From assembly GCA_963556255.1 (NCBI GenBank), contig OY744613.1, positions 49,995,745-50,059,744 on the forward strand: a stretch of DNA of 64,000 nt. Reading direction: 5' to 3'. Numbering within the stretch: the first letter of the stretch is position 1; each line of letters starts with the position of its first letter. Below the pieces are notes generated by a model that ran no database searches, had not been told where the DNA came from, and saw only the letters and a program-made list of their open reading frames with translations. Made by a program: the position numbers and the translations under genes. This DNA is from Allolobophora icterica. Lineage: Eukaryota; Annelida; Clitellata; Crassiclitellata; Lumbricidae. This document shows positions 19,775 through 29,591 of this stretch, in pieces.

Positions 19775-21620
19775 TTATGTTTCCCCGACTTTAAAATATG
19801 TATAGATCTGAAAGTGGGATATTCCAAAAGTAGCTTGTGTTGGGCTGGTGGCCAAGACCGACAGCCTGAATTTTTTGTATACACCGTCATCAGAGAAGGT
19901 GAACTCTTGTGCAGAATTAGTCAAAGTGACATTGGAGGTGATGAGCACATAAAACATATTTTCAATATCGGATGGAATCCCATGAAACTTCCAGGACGTG
20001 ATACGTGGTGCAGTAGGACTAGATCCCCCAGCCAGACTAACCTTCCATATTCGCACAGGCGTCGGGCACTCAATCTGTAACCAAGTCCCACTACCCGCAA
20101 TATTGGCTCTCGATGTGGACGCTGTCTTCCACTCACCTCTCACACCGGAGTTGAATGCCATATGAGGCGGATTGGTGGGGATAGATTCGTTGGCTGAGGC
20201 AATGAAACCAGTTTCGGAAGAGTCTCTGGACAGGGGTGGAATGTGGCCGCTGTAATTGAGAAACTGAATGCTGTTCACGTACTGTCTTACAGCGGCCTCT
20301 TTACTGTCTATATACCTTTTAACCACAACAGCCTGATTGTCGACATATTGTTTATTGGCCACGTTCAAAGGCTCCGTCGGTATTTTATTTAACTTTGTCA
20401 TTTTGCCGGTTACGATTCTCGTCACCTGCCCGATACTCGCCGCGTCGGTATTAGTTGTTGAGGCCCCCGTGTAAAGCCCAGTCACCCTCTTACCGCCCAT
20501 AGCTAAATTTCCAGTCATTACGTCGCCAACTTTAAGCACGCAAGCGCTCCTGACCATAGCGTCTTGTTCTTCGGCGTAAGTTTTTGCAGCTTCGGCTTTC
20601 TGGTCCGCGTACCCCCTTGCGGCGGCGGTCTTTTGATCTGTATACAACCTCACGGCCGAATTAATCGCGGTGTCCTGATCGACCGCGTACTGTCTAGCAG
20701 CAATATGTTGAACATCAACATATTGTTTGTTAACCACGTGCAACGACTCCGTGGGAACTCTATCGAGGCTCAATAGAGCGCCGGCGACCGCTGTTGACAC
20801 TTGTTTCCAACTCGCTGCGTCGCTATCAGATCCTGGAATCTCTGTTGGAAGTCCAGTTACTCGGTGGCCACCCATAACTAAACTTCCAGTCATTACACTG
20901 CCAGATTTTAGCACACACGCGTTCTTGACGATAACATCTTGCTCGTTGACGTAACTTTTTACAATAACGTCCTTTTCGTCCGCATACTGCCTAACGGAAT
21001 CTCTCAGCACCTCGTTCTTCTCGTCCGTATATTGCTTGGCATCGATAAGCTTCTGGTCTGCATGATTCTCGGCCGCGGCTGCCTTCTGGTCCGCGTACAG
21101 CCTGACGGCAGTGTCCAGCACAGTGTCCTTATCGTCTGCATAACGTTTAACGAGACCAGTTACCTCGCAGCTTAAGCCGTCTGCATACAACTCAGCTTGT
21201 TGCGCCCGCTCTTTCGCGTACTCCGTTATTTGTTTCCAACTCGCAGCGTCGGACTCCCCCACCAATTCGTCCCAACCCTCGTCTTCACTGTCAGATCCCC
21301 TTAGTGTCCGTGGGCAAACCAGTCAATTTATGACCGCCCATTTTTAGAATGCCAGACATCGTTCCACCGGTGAGTTGTAGGTTGTCCTGATCTACGATGT
21401 CTGCATAAGCCTTTGTTGCGGCGTCTGTGTCCATCGTAGGAGTCCCCACATTTGTCAGCCGAAATCCCCCAGCCGAAAGAATTCCCAACATGGTATCACC
21501 CGCCTTGTGGACGAGCCCAGCGGCGCTTATCTGCCCCCCTCCAAACCCACCTCCACCGTCTCTTCCAAATTTATCAACCGGCATTTTTTTTATATAAAAA
21601 GGATGGTGGAAGTCTAACAT
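19775..21620 (-). pseudogene. Fibre-like protein, Polinton B, one frameshift
   Basis: Most complete copy of the fibre, about 610 codons. It has an N-terminal Gly-rich head, alternating YADxK-type helical blocks and tail-fibre modules (GDVMTGNLAMGGKRVTGL, PTEPLNVANKQYVD), and a C-terminal domain. The last has GEWKTASTSR, GTWLQIECPTPVRIWKV, ITSWKFHG and FTFSDDGVYKKFRL, a pattern like the F5/8 type C (discoidin) galactose-binding fold. One extra base near 21298 breaks the frame after residue 109. A trimeric attachment fibre with a carbohydrate-binding tip is the best inference. Gene order matches Polinton A. Confidence 0.83.
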
Positions 21621-21990
21621 AGGTCAAGCACGATGTCTTCAAAATTCTTTCCGGCAGCGAGCTCTCTTAGCACGAGCAGACAGAGGTGACCACAGACCAC
21701 ATCATCGGGACCCTGCAGCTGGAACGTCTGTGTTCTTATGGAACGGTTTAAATATCGAGAAATTTCGAGAGGCGGATCCAGCCCATAACTGTCAAAATAG
21801 ACGGCTGTAGGTCCATCTATCCGATAGGCGACCCAGTGAGTACCATCGCCGGAACCGGAATCTAAATTAACAACTCCACACTCCTTCTCACGAGCCAGGG
21901 CGGGCAGACCATCTCGCATGAAAACACCGCGGAAATGCAGCAGCGCTCTGGCAACTTTCTCTATATCGAAGTTGCTAAGAGGTTTTAGTT
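21614..21990 (-). CDS. PRO: Adenain-like cysteine protease, Polinton B
   Basis: Catalytic motifs are as in Polinton A: GTHWVAYRI, VYFDSYG and CGHLCLLVL. The first ATG in this frame (21919) falls inside the conserved N-terminal region, and upstream of the frameshift site the frame has a TAA and no ATG. The conserved residues between the slippery heptamer and that ATG would be lost with an ATG start, so entry by -1 frameshifting from the 22479 gene is the simplest reading. The gene overlaps the fibre start by a few bases. No lesion is seen. Confidence 0.84.
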
Positions 21991-22479
21991 TTTTTGCCCG
22001 ATGTAGAGACCCGATCCTTTACACATTGGACAACAACCACCACGAGTCTCGCGCCCGAGATATAAACCAGACCCGCGGACCTGGGCCTCGAGTTCGCGAT
22101 TGTGACGCGCCGCCTCCGCCAGTGCGGCGTCGCTGGCCTGTTTGCTCTGCACAGCCTTTACTACTCCAGCAACGCCACCCGCCGCGGATAACCCACCAAA
22201 AATCAATGGGAGGAGAGCCAGCAGTGGAAGAAATCCACCCGATTTTGTCATCTTTTTCAGTTGCGTTTTGGTGAATCTCAGCTCCATGCCAACGCCTTCC
22301 GAAATCTTCTTCACGATTCGGGCGGCTTGAACTTTTGTAAGCGCGAGCTTATCGTCTCCACGAAGCTGGCCATGAGCGAGCCGGATCGTGGCACCGGTGC
22401 CAGCGCGCGCAGCTCTAGCCAATGTTTGCTTTTGCCCGTCGGTCAGTGAAAGGCCGAACGTAACGTATTCAGTTTTCAT
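21985..22479 (-). CDS. Structural protein with GLSL/GQK repeats, Polinton B
   Basis: An intact 164-aa frame, homologous to 12239-12814. The N-terminal repeat domain, the GGFLPLLALLPLIFGG segment and the C-terminal GSGLYLG and GSGLYIG motifs with a CCPMC cluster are all kept. The coiled-coil part is shorter by about 27 residues because it lacks the duplicated KQASDA units. The stop codon abuts the predicted frameshift site. The start MKTEYV is the same in both elements. Confidence 0.78.
   Translation of the reverse strand: MKTEYVTFGLSLTDGQKQTLARAARAGTGATIRLAHGQLRGDDKLALTKVQAARIVKKISEGVGMELRFTKTQLKKMTKSGGFLPLLALLPLIFGGLSAAGGVAGVVKAVQSKQASDAALAEAARHNRELEAQVRGSGLYLGRETRGGCCPMCKGSGLYIGQKN
21988..21994 (-). 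promoter_or_regulatory. Predicted -1 ribosomal frameshift site (A AAA AAC), Polinton B
   Basis: Same heptamer, phase and following TAA stop (21985-21987) as in Polinton A. Its conservation in both copies, while several nearby codons differ, supports function. Confidence 0.6.
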
Positions 22480-22536
22480 TTTTGGAAAAAATATATCTAA
22501 AAGAGGGCCTTGTATCTAAATGTGAAAAACCGATTT

Positions 22537-23832
22537 CTAGTAGACGACGTTGAATTTGCTGCCATCCGATTCAAAATTCAGGAGTCGGTCGCTGATCAGG
22601 ACGGCATATGCCGTCGTATTATTTGGTACCCCTTCGTTAAAGTCCACCTTGATTTGTATGTCCTGTACAGAGGTTTTAAGTCGTTCGGATTGCCTGCGCA
22701 CGTCCAGAACGAAGATTGGAAACAAATCTACAAATTCGATTGGTGTCAGTTGGCATGACGATTCACGCGCGTCTATGCCGCAATATTCTTCCTTGAAGTC
22801 ACGTAGGGCCTTGTAAGCGCGAGAGGTTGTCCTCTTGGTGAAGTCGAGATTCATGTCAACCACGGGGTAGCGATCGCTGTTGAGCATAGCGAAAATGTTG
22901 CGAACCTGCACATGGTCAAACAGTGCCGGATTCTGGCCTTGATGTGCATTCTTTCCAGTTTGAAAAGCAACAAGAATCCAGCGTGGCTTTTCCGTGCCCG
23001 ATTTAACACTCAAACGTCAGGAAAAAGTCGTCGCTCGTGGCACCGCAATGTTGTCGCATTGCATGGCGCGGAATGCTACAGGTACCTTAACCTTGGCTTC
23101 AATCTGCTTCATTAGCATGCTTTTATACTCCAAAGCGGGTATTATATGCGGCATGAACCAGGAGAGTTTAGTCAGCGTGATCTGGCCATTGACCGCAGCG
23201 GCTTCCTTGAAGATCGCGTCTGCATCCCCCTGCCGGCTCAGCAGTAAGGAGTGTTTAATCCCGTATACGACCTTGTGATAATCATCGCAAAAGCCGAATA
23301 GATGTCTTAAGGGAACGATGAATGAAAACGTTCCAATAGGGACGGGTTTTCCAATGATCATCAGTCGACGGGCCTCGAAGCCGATATTCGCGGTCGCCGC
23401 CGCCGCACTCGTGTCCTTTTGCCAACACATGTTTAAACCTTCAGCTCTGGAGAAGTCGTCGCCGTAAACCAGCATGCCTTTCATCGTCGTGGCTTGCCCA
23501 GGCGACATCACATTCTCTATCTCGGTGTTGTTAGCCAAGTATCGAATCTGAGAAAACATGTACGGGACGGCGTTGTTGATGAATGACACCAACGTGTCTG
23601 CGATGTAAGCGGCGCCAGTTGTTGTAAGCCTGCCCTCCACAAGAAGGTAACTCTTAGAAGGCTGCGTGAAAATGTCTTGGTTCTGGATGTCTATCTGTAT
23701 GGCCTGGCCATTGTTGATAGCCGCGGGGTTTTGTGATTCATACTCGCGGAATTCAAACGATTCGATGCTATTATCATCGGGCACCGCCGAAGCGATGTCC
23801 AACATTTCACTCGGCACGTCAAATGCCGCCAT
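22537..23832 (-). pseudogene. MCP: Major capsid protein, Polinton B, one nonsense codon
   Basis: About 431 codons, homologous to 10885-12183. A TGA (23017-23019) replaces the TGG of Polinton A just after ATTFS; the frame continues unchanged to 22537. Relative to A, one Ile codon is missing near EEYCGI. Because A's stop is at a different place, the two copies became defective separately. Confidence 0.87.
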
Positions 23833-23941
23833 TATTATAAGTAAAAAAGTTCAAGCTTCAATTATTAATCATGCTGTAAATGAATTTCATGTGTGGTGGG
23901 TAAAGCTTTTTTGCGTTTTATGAATTAGTCGGAAATTTTTT

Positions 23942-24433
23942 TCATTTTGCAAGAAACAGACCCCTACCACAACGACTCGGCTTTATAGTCTTGAAACCGG
24001 ATCCAGCAATGCGGCTGTTTATGTCAGCCATTGTCGGAACAACGGGTGGTGGACTCACAGCCAGTTGTTTTAAGTATTCGATGCTCTTGTCGCTGAGCGC
24101 CTTCTCCAAAGGTGCGGGGACAACGGGCGCGGCAGATGATTTTTCATTTCGTAAATGAGCTTCATTTGCGGCCGCAGCGCGTCTCGCTTTCACGGCATCG
24201 ACGATCTGCCTGACGGCGGAGGCCGTTGTGGCCCCAGCTTTCACAACATTACCAACTACATCGGCAACGTTTGTTATTACGCCTTTATTCGCCGAAATGA
24301 ACGATCCTGCACGGCCAAGGAAGCCCGCGATTTTGGGTATCCAGTCGAAAAGTCCACCACCCACGACACGACGCCGCCGCTTTTTAACCCCAAGAACCAA
24401 CATGAGAATATTTAAGTGTGAAAATCTACGCAC
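23942..24433 (-). CDS. Small Gly-rich basic virion-like protein, Polinton B
   Basis: An intact 163-aa copy of the 10309 gene, with KKRRRR, GGGLFDWIPKIAGFLG and a C-terminal GRGLFLAK. It carries an extra segment (NEAHLRNEK and neighbours) encoded by a small palindromic insert around 24143-24165. The start overlaps the end of the minor capsid gene by 8 bp, as in A. Confidence 0.7.
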   Translation of the reverse strand: MRRFSHLNILMLVLGVKKRRRRVVGGGLFDWIPKIAGFLGRAGSFISANKGVITNVADVVGNVVKAGATTASAVRQIVDAVKARRAAAANEAHLRNEKSSAAPVVPAPLEKALSDKSIEYLKQLAVSPPPVVPTMADINSRIAGSGFKTIKPSRCGRGLFLAK

Positions 24434-24865
24434 TGCGGATGTGAAACCTTATAGTTACTGTCTCACCGCGGAGGTTTAATTGTTCACCATTCTGGTCGGT
24501 CAGCCACACACGAATGCCCTGTACGTTGCCAGCCGGTGCAACTGGTAGGTACACCAGATTTTTCGGAGACTCGATTACCTTGTAGCCGGGCGACACATCC
24601 GGGAAAAAACTGTAGATTACTGGCAGCTGGCTACCATTTCGATACGATCCAGAGATAATGTCACAATTTACCAGGATTGTGTCCACCCGGAGAATATCGA
24701 CTGGATTTTCTCCCTCTTTATAACCAAGACCAAGCCTCTGAGGGTTAAAACCGAGCGTTTTCCTGATGGTAGATGCGGCCATATCTACCTTATAAAGGGC
24801 ATTCGTAATTTTTATGAAAGCGCGTAGGGTAGATGCGTTAGCTCCTATAGTAATGGGAGAATTAA

Positions 24866-26580
24866 CCCATTAGTGCCCAAAGTTGCAAAACTGAACACAT
24901 TAAGTTATACTTTCAGTAATCTCAACAACTGAGTGCAGTAACATTGCTGACAACATATTTATTGATTCCTACTACAGTATGAGTACTTTACATACTGTCC
25001 GTTTTAACGGACGTCGGGCACTAGCCCAGTGATAACCATAACTCAGATTAATGTCACAGAATCAAGCGTATACTAGCTATAATCATGCAATGTTTGCAGA
25101 ATGGGTTTGATGAGTTGCCACAATTATTTACTGTATGAAGTTTTATGCAGTGTGATAGTACTTGTGGCAGTCAGGATGAAGGCCTACATCACATTTCTCA
25201 CAACGATATATAAATTCGTTTGCGTCACAAAGTGCTCCTGAAGTGCTTCATCAATGAACATTAGGAAGAACTGTTGAGGAGTTGTCAGGGCACTGAGGCC
25301 GGTAAACAGTCTTGCTCTGTACGTCTGAGGGGTCTGCAAAATTCTCTTAGCCCTCTTCCAGCTTGGTGCAGCTTGCAGCAGCTTGGTCACAACTTTTGGG
25401 CACAAAGATTCCTCAACTGCATCGTTGTCTGTGCTTTGTCTTTCCTGATTGTCAATCGTTGATGGAAATCTGCGCTTTCTAGCCTGGTCATTCTGCTGAC
25501 TTGACTTATCTTTTAGACAACGAGGAGGCCTAACATTACCAGTTGTTGACTTGATTCCACATTGTAAATCTTTGTTTTTTCTGCCAATAAAGGCGACATT
25601 ACAGGCATCCGATATTTCTAGACGACTGTCATCCTTGCTTCTCGATTTCTTTATGTCAGCAGGACCTGCAGCAGGGTCACATGATAATGACGGGCCGCCT
25701 TTGTCCTTGCATGAGTCACTGACATCTTGATCTGTTGGTTTGATCTGCCTGCGGACTTCACATGGATTTGACAACAACTTGCGTCCCAAATGGTTGACAT
25801 TGAATTCATCATACTCTTCATCCGACTTCTCACTGTCTTCATCGGTTTGCATGCCTTCATTGTTTGGTGGTTGTAAAAAGATGTCAATTGTGCTTTTATT
25901 GCTGTCATAAGGGTCACTGGTTTCTTCTTCTAGCTGTGCTAGAACTTCAACCAGTGCCTGTTGGGCAGTACTGAAGAAAAAATAAACATGAAATTTTATC
26001 AGTGGTAGTAAATGAGGCATTAGATTCTTAAGACTGTGAATAATTTTCCGATGTTGCTCGTAGTCTAGGGGACTACAAAATAGTGTGTAGCTAGTCTAAA
26101 TACAAGTAATGCAATGATAGGTGTCATTGTTGATACAGTGAAGCTCAGCGAATTTTACTGTGGGAAACCAGAACGTCGTATACGGGCTAGTGCCCGACGT
26201 CCGTTAAAACGGACGCAAACATTACAGCGGAAATTTCCATGGTGAAACAAGCCTTGATTGTTATAATATTCTCTCAACATATGGACCTATATGTCTACTA
26301 TTAACAACAAAAACACTTTGTTCAAATTATTTCTTTTTCATTACCAAGTGAAATTATACTTACTAGCGGTAACGAAGTTTTTTCGACATCTTGAAATGGG
26401 CGCGAAACCAAAACAACAGATGTCTCCAAATGACATCATTCGGAAATCACAATCGTGGAATTTATAGCCCAATAGCCCAACATTTAAAAAAAATATGAAC
26501 AGTCTACTATGCAGTTGCCTGTTATTTTTGGCAACCTGTTATCTAACCGTCCGTTATAACGGACGCTGGGCACTAATGGG
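24866..26580 (-). mobile_element. Non-autonomous piggyBac element in the minor capsid gene
   Basis: The ends CCCATTAGTGCCCA and TGGGCACTAATGGG are perfect inverted repeats flanked by TTAA on both sides (24862-24865 and 26581-26584), the signature of piggyBac. A subterminal GTCCGTTTTAACGGAC palindrome occurs near each end (about 25000 and 26200-26215). The internal frame keeps only the N-terminal and C-terminal parts of a transposase. At 1.7 kb it is an internal-deletion derivative needing a transposase from elsewhere. Confidence 0.95.
25143..26020 (-). pseudogene. piggyBac transposase remnant, catalytic core deleted
   Basis: The N-terminal part has the acidic region (FLQPPNNEGMQTDEDSE) and the start of the transposase domain (LTTPQQFFLMFIDEALQEH, then TQTNLY). 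Directly afterwards, in another frame, comes the C-terminal cysteine-rich domain (CEKCDVGLHPDCHKYYHTA and a stop at 25143-25145). The DDD catalytic region that should lie between is missing. The protein is therefore inactive as a transposase, though a DNA-binding remnant could still be made. Confidence 0.82.
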
Positions 26581-26949
26581 TTAAAGCCGAGTTGAACAAC
26601 ACCTGTCGGCGGCGGATTTTGCTTTTCTAACTGCCGGCTGATTTCATCATTAATCTGTGCGATCTCGTAGCTTCCGTCGGGCAAAATGATCGTCTTCCAC
26701 GTCTGTAAATTGGTGGCGCTGTAGACGAACTTGTTATTTGAACTGTCAATGTTCGGAATCGAATTATAAGTTTCAAGATTGACCAAAGCAAGCTCAAAGC
26801 GTCTTTTTGGATCCAGGTACAGCGGCGGTGAGAAAGCCGTGGTCCACCCTGTAGTATCTGAGGAAACAACTATACTAAAATTTTCCTTAGGCTGCAAAAG
26901 TTCTCGAATTTCTTCGAGTAGTTTCTCTGAGTGTTCCATCTTGTGTACT

Positions 26950-28053
26950 TTATTTTATGAGCATGTTTCTATTCAATTCGAGTGCCAGCTCTTTGCAGAT
27001 CGCACCGGAACGCAGTAACTCGTCAAGAATGGCGGAGATTTCGTTGCCGAGACCAGTATTTCCCGCGGCCTTAGAGGCCACCAAAAGCTGCAACCTCTCT
27101 ACCAGGGCGTTTGGATCGTTGTAAAATTGCACCGCGCCGCCTCGAATCAGCTGGAACTTTTTACTTTTCCGGCCATGAATAGGCAGACCAGACATCTGTA
27201 CGAGCTTTTTGAAAGTTTCAATTGCCTGAGGCGAATATTGCTTAGTCTTAACGAAGCGTTTCGTTAACAGGCTGAACAATGACTCATCGGCAGGAGCTTC
27301 GAGCACGAGGTTCCCACCTTTAAACACTCTTAGTCTACCAGCAGACAGCGCGACGGGGTCGACGGAGAGCTCACCCAAGGCGCTACCTTGTAATTTAAGA
27401 GGAACGGCTGGGACACTGAAACCCTTTCCCTTTTTGATGAGGCTGTGGCCCGCTAGCAGTGTATGGATTCGCTTTTTATATTCCCTTAGGGCTTCGATAT
27501 CTGCAGTCACCTCATCTACCTTTTCTTCGTCTCCTTGCTTATTGGCTTTCCTTTTCTCTTTGCCCAGGGTGTGGCGATTATAGTGATTTACCTCACCGAT
27601 TATCTTTTCAGCACCTGCAATGTCGGCTAAATCGAGCTCGCTCGGAGGTTTAAACCCATGCCGTGTGATTGCCGCGACGTTGAGATATTTGTTTGGATCT
27701 ACTAACAATGCGGGGGGAATTCGGGATGTTGGAAGCGCTGGAAGGGCTGGAGCAGCTGCTGTTCCTGCGGAATCTCCGAACAACGCCGCTATCGGGTTAA
27801 AATTAGCAGACTCTGAAATCTGCGCCGGCAAATCCTGTAAAGCGCTGGTAACTTTCTGCAGCTCCTTAGACGTAGCCACCTGGGATTCAGCCGTGGCTGT
27901 GGCTATTGGTTTAAAAAGCTTTGCCGCATCGTACTGAAGATTGGCTTCACCGAGCTTCTCATCCACGAAACGCTGTCTCAATCGATTTCTGCGAGCTAAG
28001 TAATCCTGAGTTAACGCGTCTCGCTCCTGTTTAGAAGAAACCTTTGTCCACAT
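26950..28053 (-). CDS. Unassigned 367-aa Polinton protein, intact copy (Polinton B)
   Basis: The undamaged homologue of 8393-9497. It begins MWTKVSSKQERDALTQDYLA, has a helical charged N-terminus, a Pro/Ala linker around residues 95-115, a Lys/Glu-rich helix (KEKRKANKQGDEEK) and a conserved C-terminal domain with TKRFVKTKQYSPQAIE. It ends LELNRNMLIK, 11 bp before the minor capsid start. It is found between ATPase and minor capsid in both elements. I do not recognise a domain. Confidence 0.82.
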   Translation of the reverse strand: MWTKVSSKQERDALTQDYLARRNRLRQRFVDEKLGEANLQYDAAKLFKPIATATAESQVATSKELQKVTSALQDLPAQISESANFNPIAALFGDSAGTAAAPALPALPTSRIPPALLVDPNKYLNVAAITRHGFKPPSELDLADIAGAEKIIGEVNHYNRHTLGKEKRKANKQGDEEKVDEVTADIEALREYKKRIHTLLAGHSLIKKGKGFSVPAVPLKLQGSALGELSVDPVALSAGRLRVFKGGNLVLEAPADESLFSLLTKRFVKTKQYSPQAIETFKKLVQMSGLPIHGRKSKKFQLIRGGAVQFYNDPNALVERLQLLVASKAAGNTGLGNEISAILDELLRSGAICKELALELNRNMLIK

Positions 28054-28236
28054 CGTGGTTGTATGTCGACTATATCTTGTAAGTTCTTAAGTGTGACAAG
28101 TTTTACAATGTGACTGATAATATCGTCACAACTGTCACGCTAAGGTATTTTTTTATACACATTCAATCAATCAGTAACGATAACTTTTGTCCACATCGCG
28201 TTTGTATGTCGGCTATATATTGCCTATATCGTGTCT
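28054..28236 (-). promoter_or_regulatory. Expanded intergenic region with a terminal-repeat-like segment
   Basis: In Polinton A this gap is 40 bp; here it is 183 bp. A segment near 28078-28140 (GTGTGACAAGTTTTACA, GATAATATCGTCACAAC, TGTCACGCTAAGG) closely resembles the inner part of Polinton B's terminal repeat. It is bracketed by two similar copies of a TTTGTCCACATCG/GTATGTCG/CTATAT stretch (near 28040-28075 and 28183-28220). It may act as a promoter or binding site for the 28053 gene. Confidence 0.5.
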
Positions 28237-28923
28237 TTAAATACTTGCCTTGGGCTTATAGAAGCGATCGAACCCGCAGCGATATTTTCCATCGTACACT
28301 TTGGACGTCAAATCTATGACTGCGAATCCATATGGCTGGGCAGCACACTCGCTGAAGAACGTACGGAACTCATCGAAAGACATGTCGCCGCCTACGAACG
28401 TATCGTGAATGGCTCGTAAATTTTTGCTGTCTTGGTTGAAGAGGACGATAAGATTAGCATTGTCACGGATCGCTTGCTTGGGAATGCGGAAGTAATTTTG
28501 AGTTAAGTAGAAGCAGTCCGCGCCACCGTGTCGACCCATAGTGAAATACCTTTCGATGGGCGACTGTTTTTCAAGCATGACGTCATCGAACACTAGAAGG
28601 CTTCTGGCATTCTTATTTAATGATTCAACTGGAACTATTTCATCTGAGCAAGAGTGAAAGGAAGCCACTTCCTTACCGGCAACTTTTTCGAGTTCTGTTA
28701 TCCAGTCCCGAAGAAACTGATATTTTTCCTGTCCCAGAGACTTTGAGTATAGATAGAGCCGGTCAAAACGTAGGTACCCCTTCTTCAGAAGGAGGTTGAG
28801 TAGTAGGTTTGTTTTTCCACATCCGCTAGGCCCACAGATTATGCATCGTATGCTTGATGGCAACAACCAATGGTGGTGTTTTTTCCCATCGTCGGCTTCG
28901 AGATCGAAATTTGTTATTTCCAT
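28237..28923 (-). CDS. Packaging ATPase (FtsK/HerA, A32-like), Polinton B, intact
   Basis: An intact 228-aa protein starting MEITNFDLEADDGKK (ATG at 28921-28923). Walker A GPSGCGKTN is near residue 37 and Walker B LLVFDDVML near residue 113; an arginine-rich GRHGGADCFYLTQ stretch follows. This is the DNA-packaging motor family shared by Polintons and large DNA viruses. I preferred this start to an earlier in-frame ATG because the corresponding start is also preserved in Polinton A and lies just beyond the divergent phospholipase-like gene. Confidence 0.92.
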   Translation of the reverse strand: MEITNFDLEADDGKKHHHWLLPSSIRCIICGPSGCGKTNLLLNLLLKKGYLRFDRLYLYSKSLGQEKYQFLRDWITELEKVAGKEVASFHSCSDEIVPVESLNKNARSLLVFDDVMLEKQSPIERYFTMGRHGGADCFYLTQNYFRIPKQAIRDNANLIVLFNQDSKNLRAIHDTFVGGDMSFDEFRTFFSECAAQPYGFAVIDLTSKVYDGKYRCGFDRFYKPKASI

Positions 28924-28943
28924 ATAGAGACAACGAGTTATGA

Positions 28944-29516
28944 TTGTATTCAACGAACACAATGTATTGCCTACGATGTAAGAAACATACTGAGACTTCA
29001 AATGAAACAATCGTCGAGTTACGAAACGGTCGGCCAGCCAAGAAGGGAACCTGTGCCGTCTGCGGTGCAAAGAAGAGCCAAATTTTGCCTTCTAAAGTGC
29101 GAAAGACTGGAGGTTCTCTACTGAATAGGGCCCTCAACGCTCTACCTCTGCCTGAGATGCATATGAGCCTTCCATCCGGTATGTCTTCGGAAGATAATCC
29201 GGGAGGTTCTTTTCAGAATACAGGAAAGTACTCTTACTGTGGACCATTCACAAAACTCGATAAACGGCTGTCACAGCGCTATCACGGTGTTAATCAGCTA
29301 GACCGTGCGTGCCTCCACCACGATGTGGCTTATGCAGTTCATAAAGATACCCCAGGGCGTAACCACGCAGATGACATCCTCGCTGCAGCCGCGTCGAAGA
29401 TCGCACTCACCGATGAAACTCCGGATTATGAGAAGAAAGATGCCCGGCTTGTATCGGCCATTATGTCAGCAAAGTCCAGGCTGGGGATGGGTGTCAGAAC
29501 GAAGGGCCATAAATGA
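28944..29516 (+). CDS. Phospholipase A2-like protein, Polinton B
   Basis: A 190-aa protein with the same two CxxC pairs and the YCGPF / LDRACLHHDVAYA active-site arrangement as the Polinton A copy. It lacks a short basic segment after LPSK that A has. Its last residues differ because a 21-bp palindromic insert near 29511-29531 brings an early stop (TKGHK). The start is 20 bp from the divergent ATPase start. Confidence 0.8.
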   Translation: MYSTNTMYCLRCKKHTETSNETIVELRNGRPAKKGTCAVCGAKKSQILPSKVRKTGGSLLNRALNALPLPEMHMSLPSGMSSEDNPGGSFQNTGKYSYCGPFTKLDKRLSQRYHGVNQLDRACLHHDVAYAVHKDTPGRNHADDILAAAASKIALTDETPDYEKKDARLVSAIMSAKSRLGMGVRTKGHK

Positions 29517-29591
29517 GTTTCATTTATGAAAACGCAAATGAAAATCATTTGTGTATGTGTTTACCTGTTTGTTATATATAGTTTAACTGAA

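Larger units (their letters stand above)
24426..26939 (-). pseudogene. mCP: Minor capsid (penton-like) protein, Polinton B, split by piggyBac
   Basis: The 5' part (26939-26585) and 3' part (24865-24426) together correspond to the 266-aa protein of Polinton A. Between them lies the 1715-bp piggyBac element flanked by TTAA. The sequence on both sides of the element joins at one TTAA and matches Polinton A there (ATTAAAGCCGAG), so precise excision would restore the original DNA. No other lesion is visible. Its start context, MEHSEKLL, lacks the first three residues of the A copy. Confidence 0.88.
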
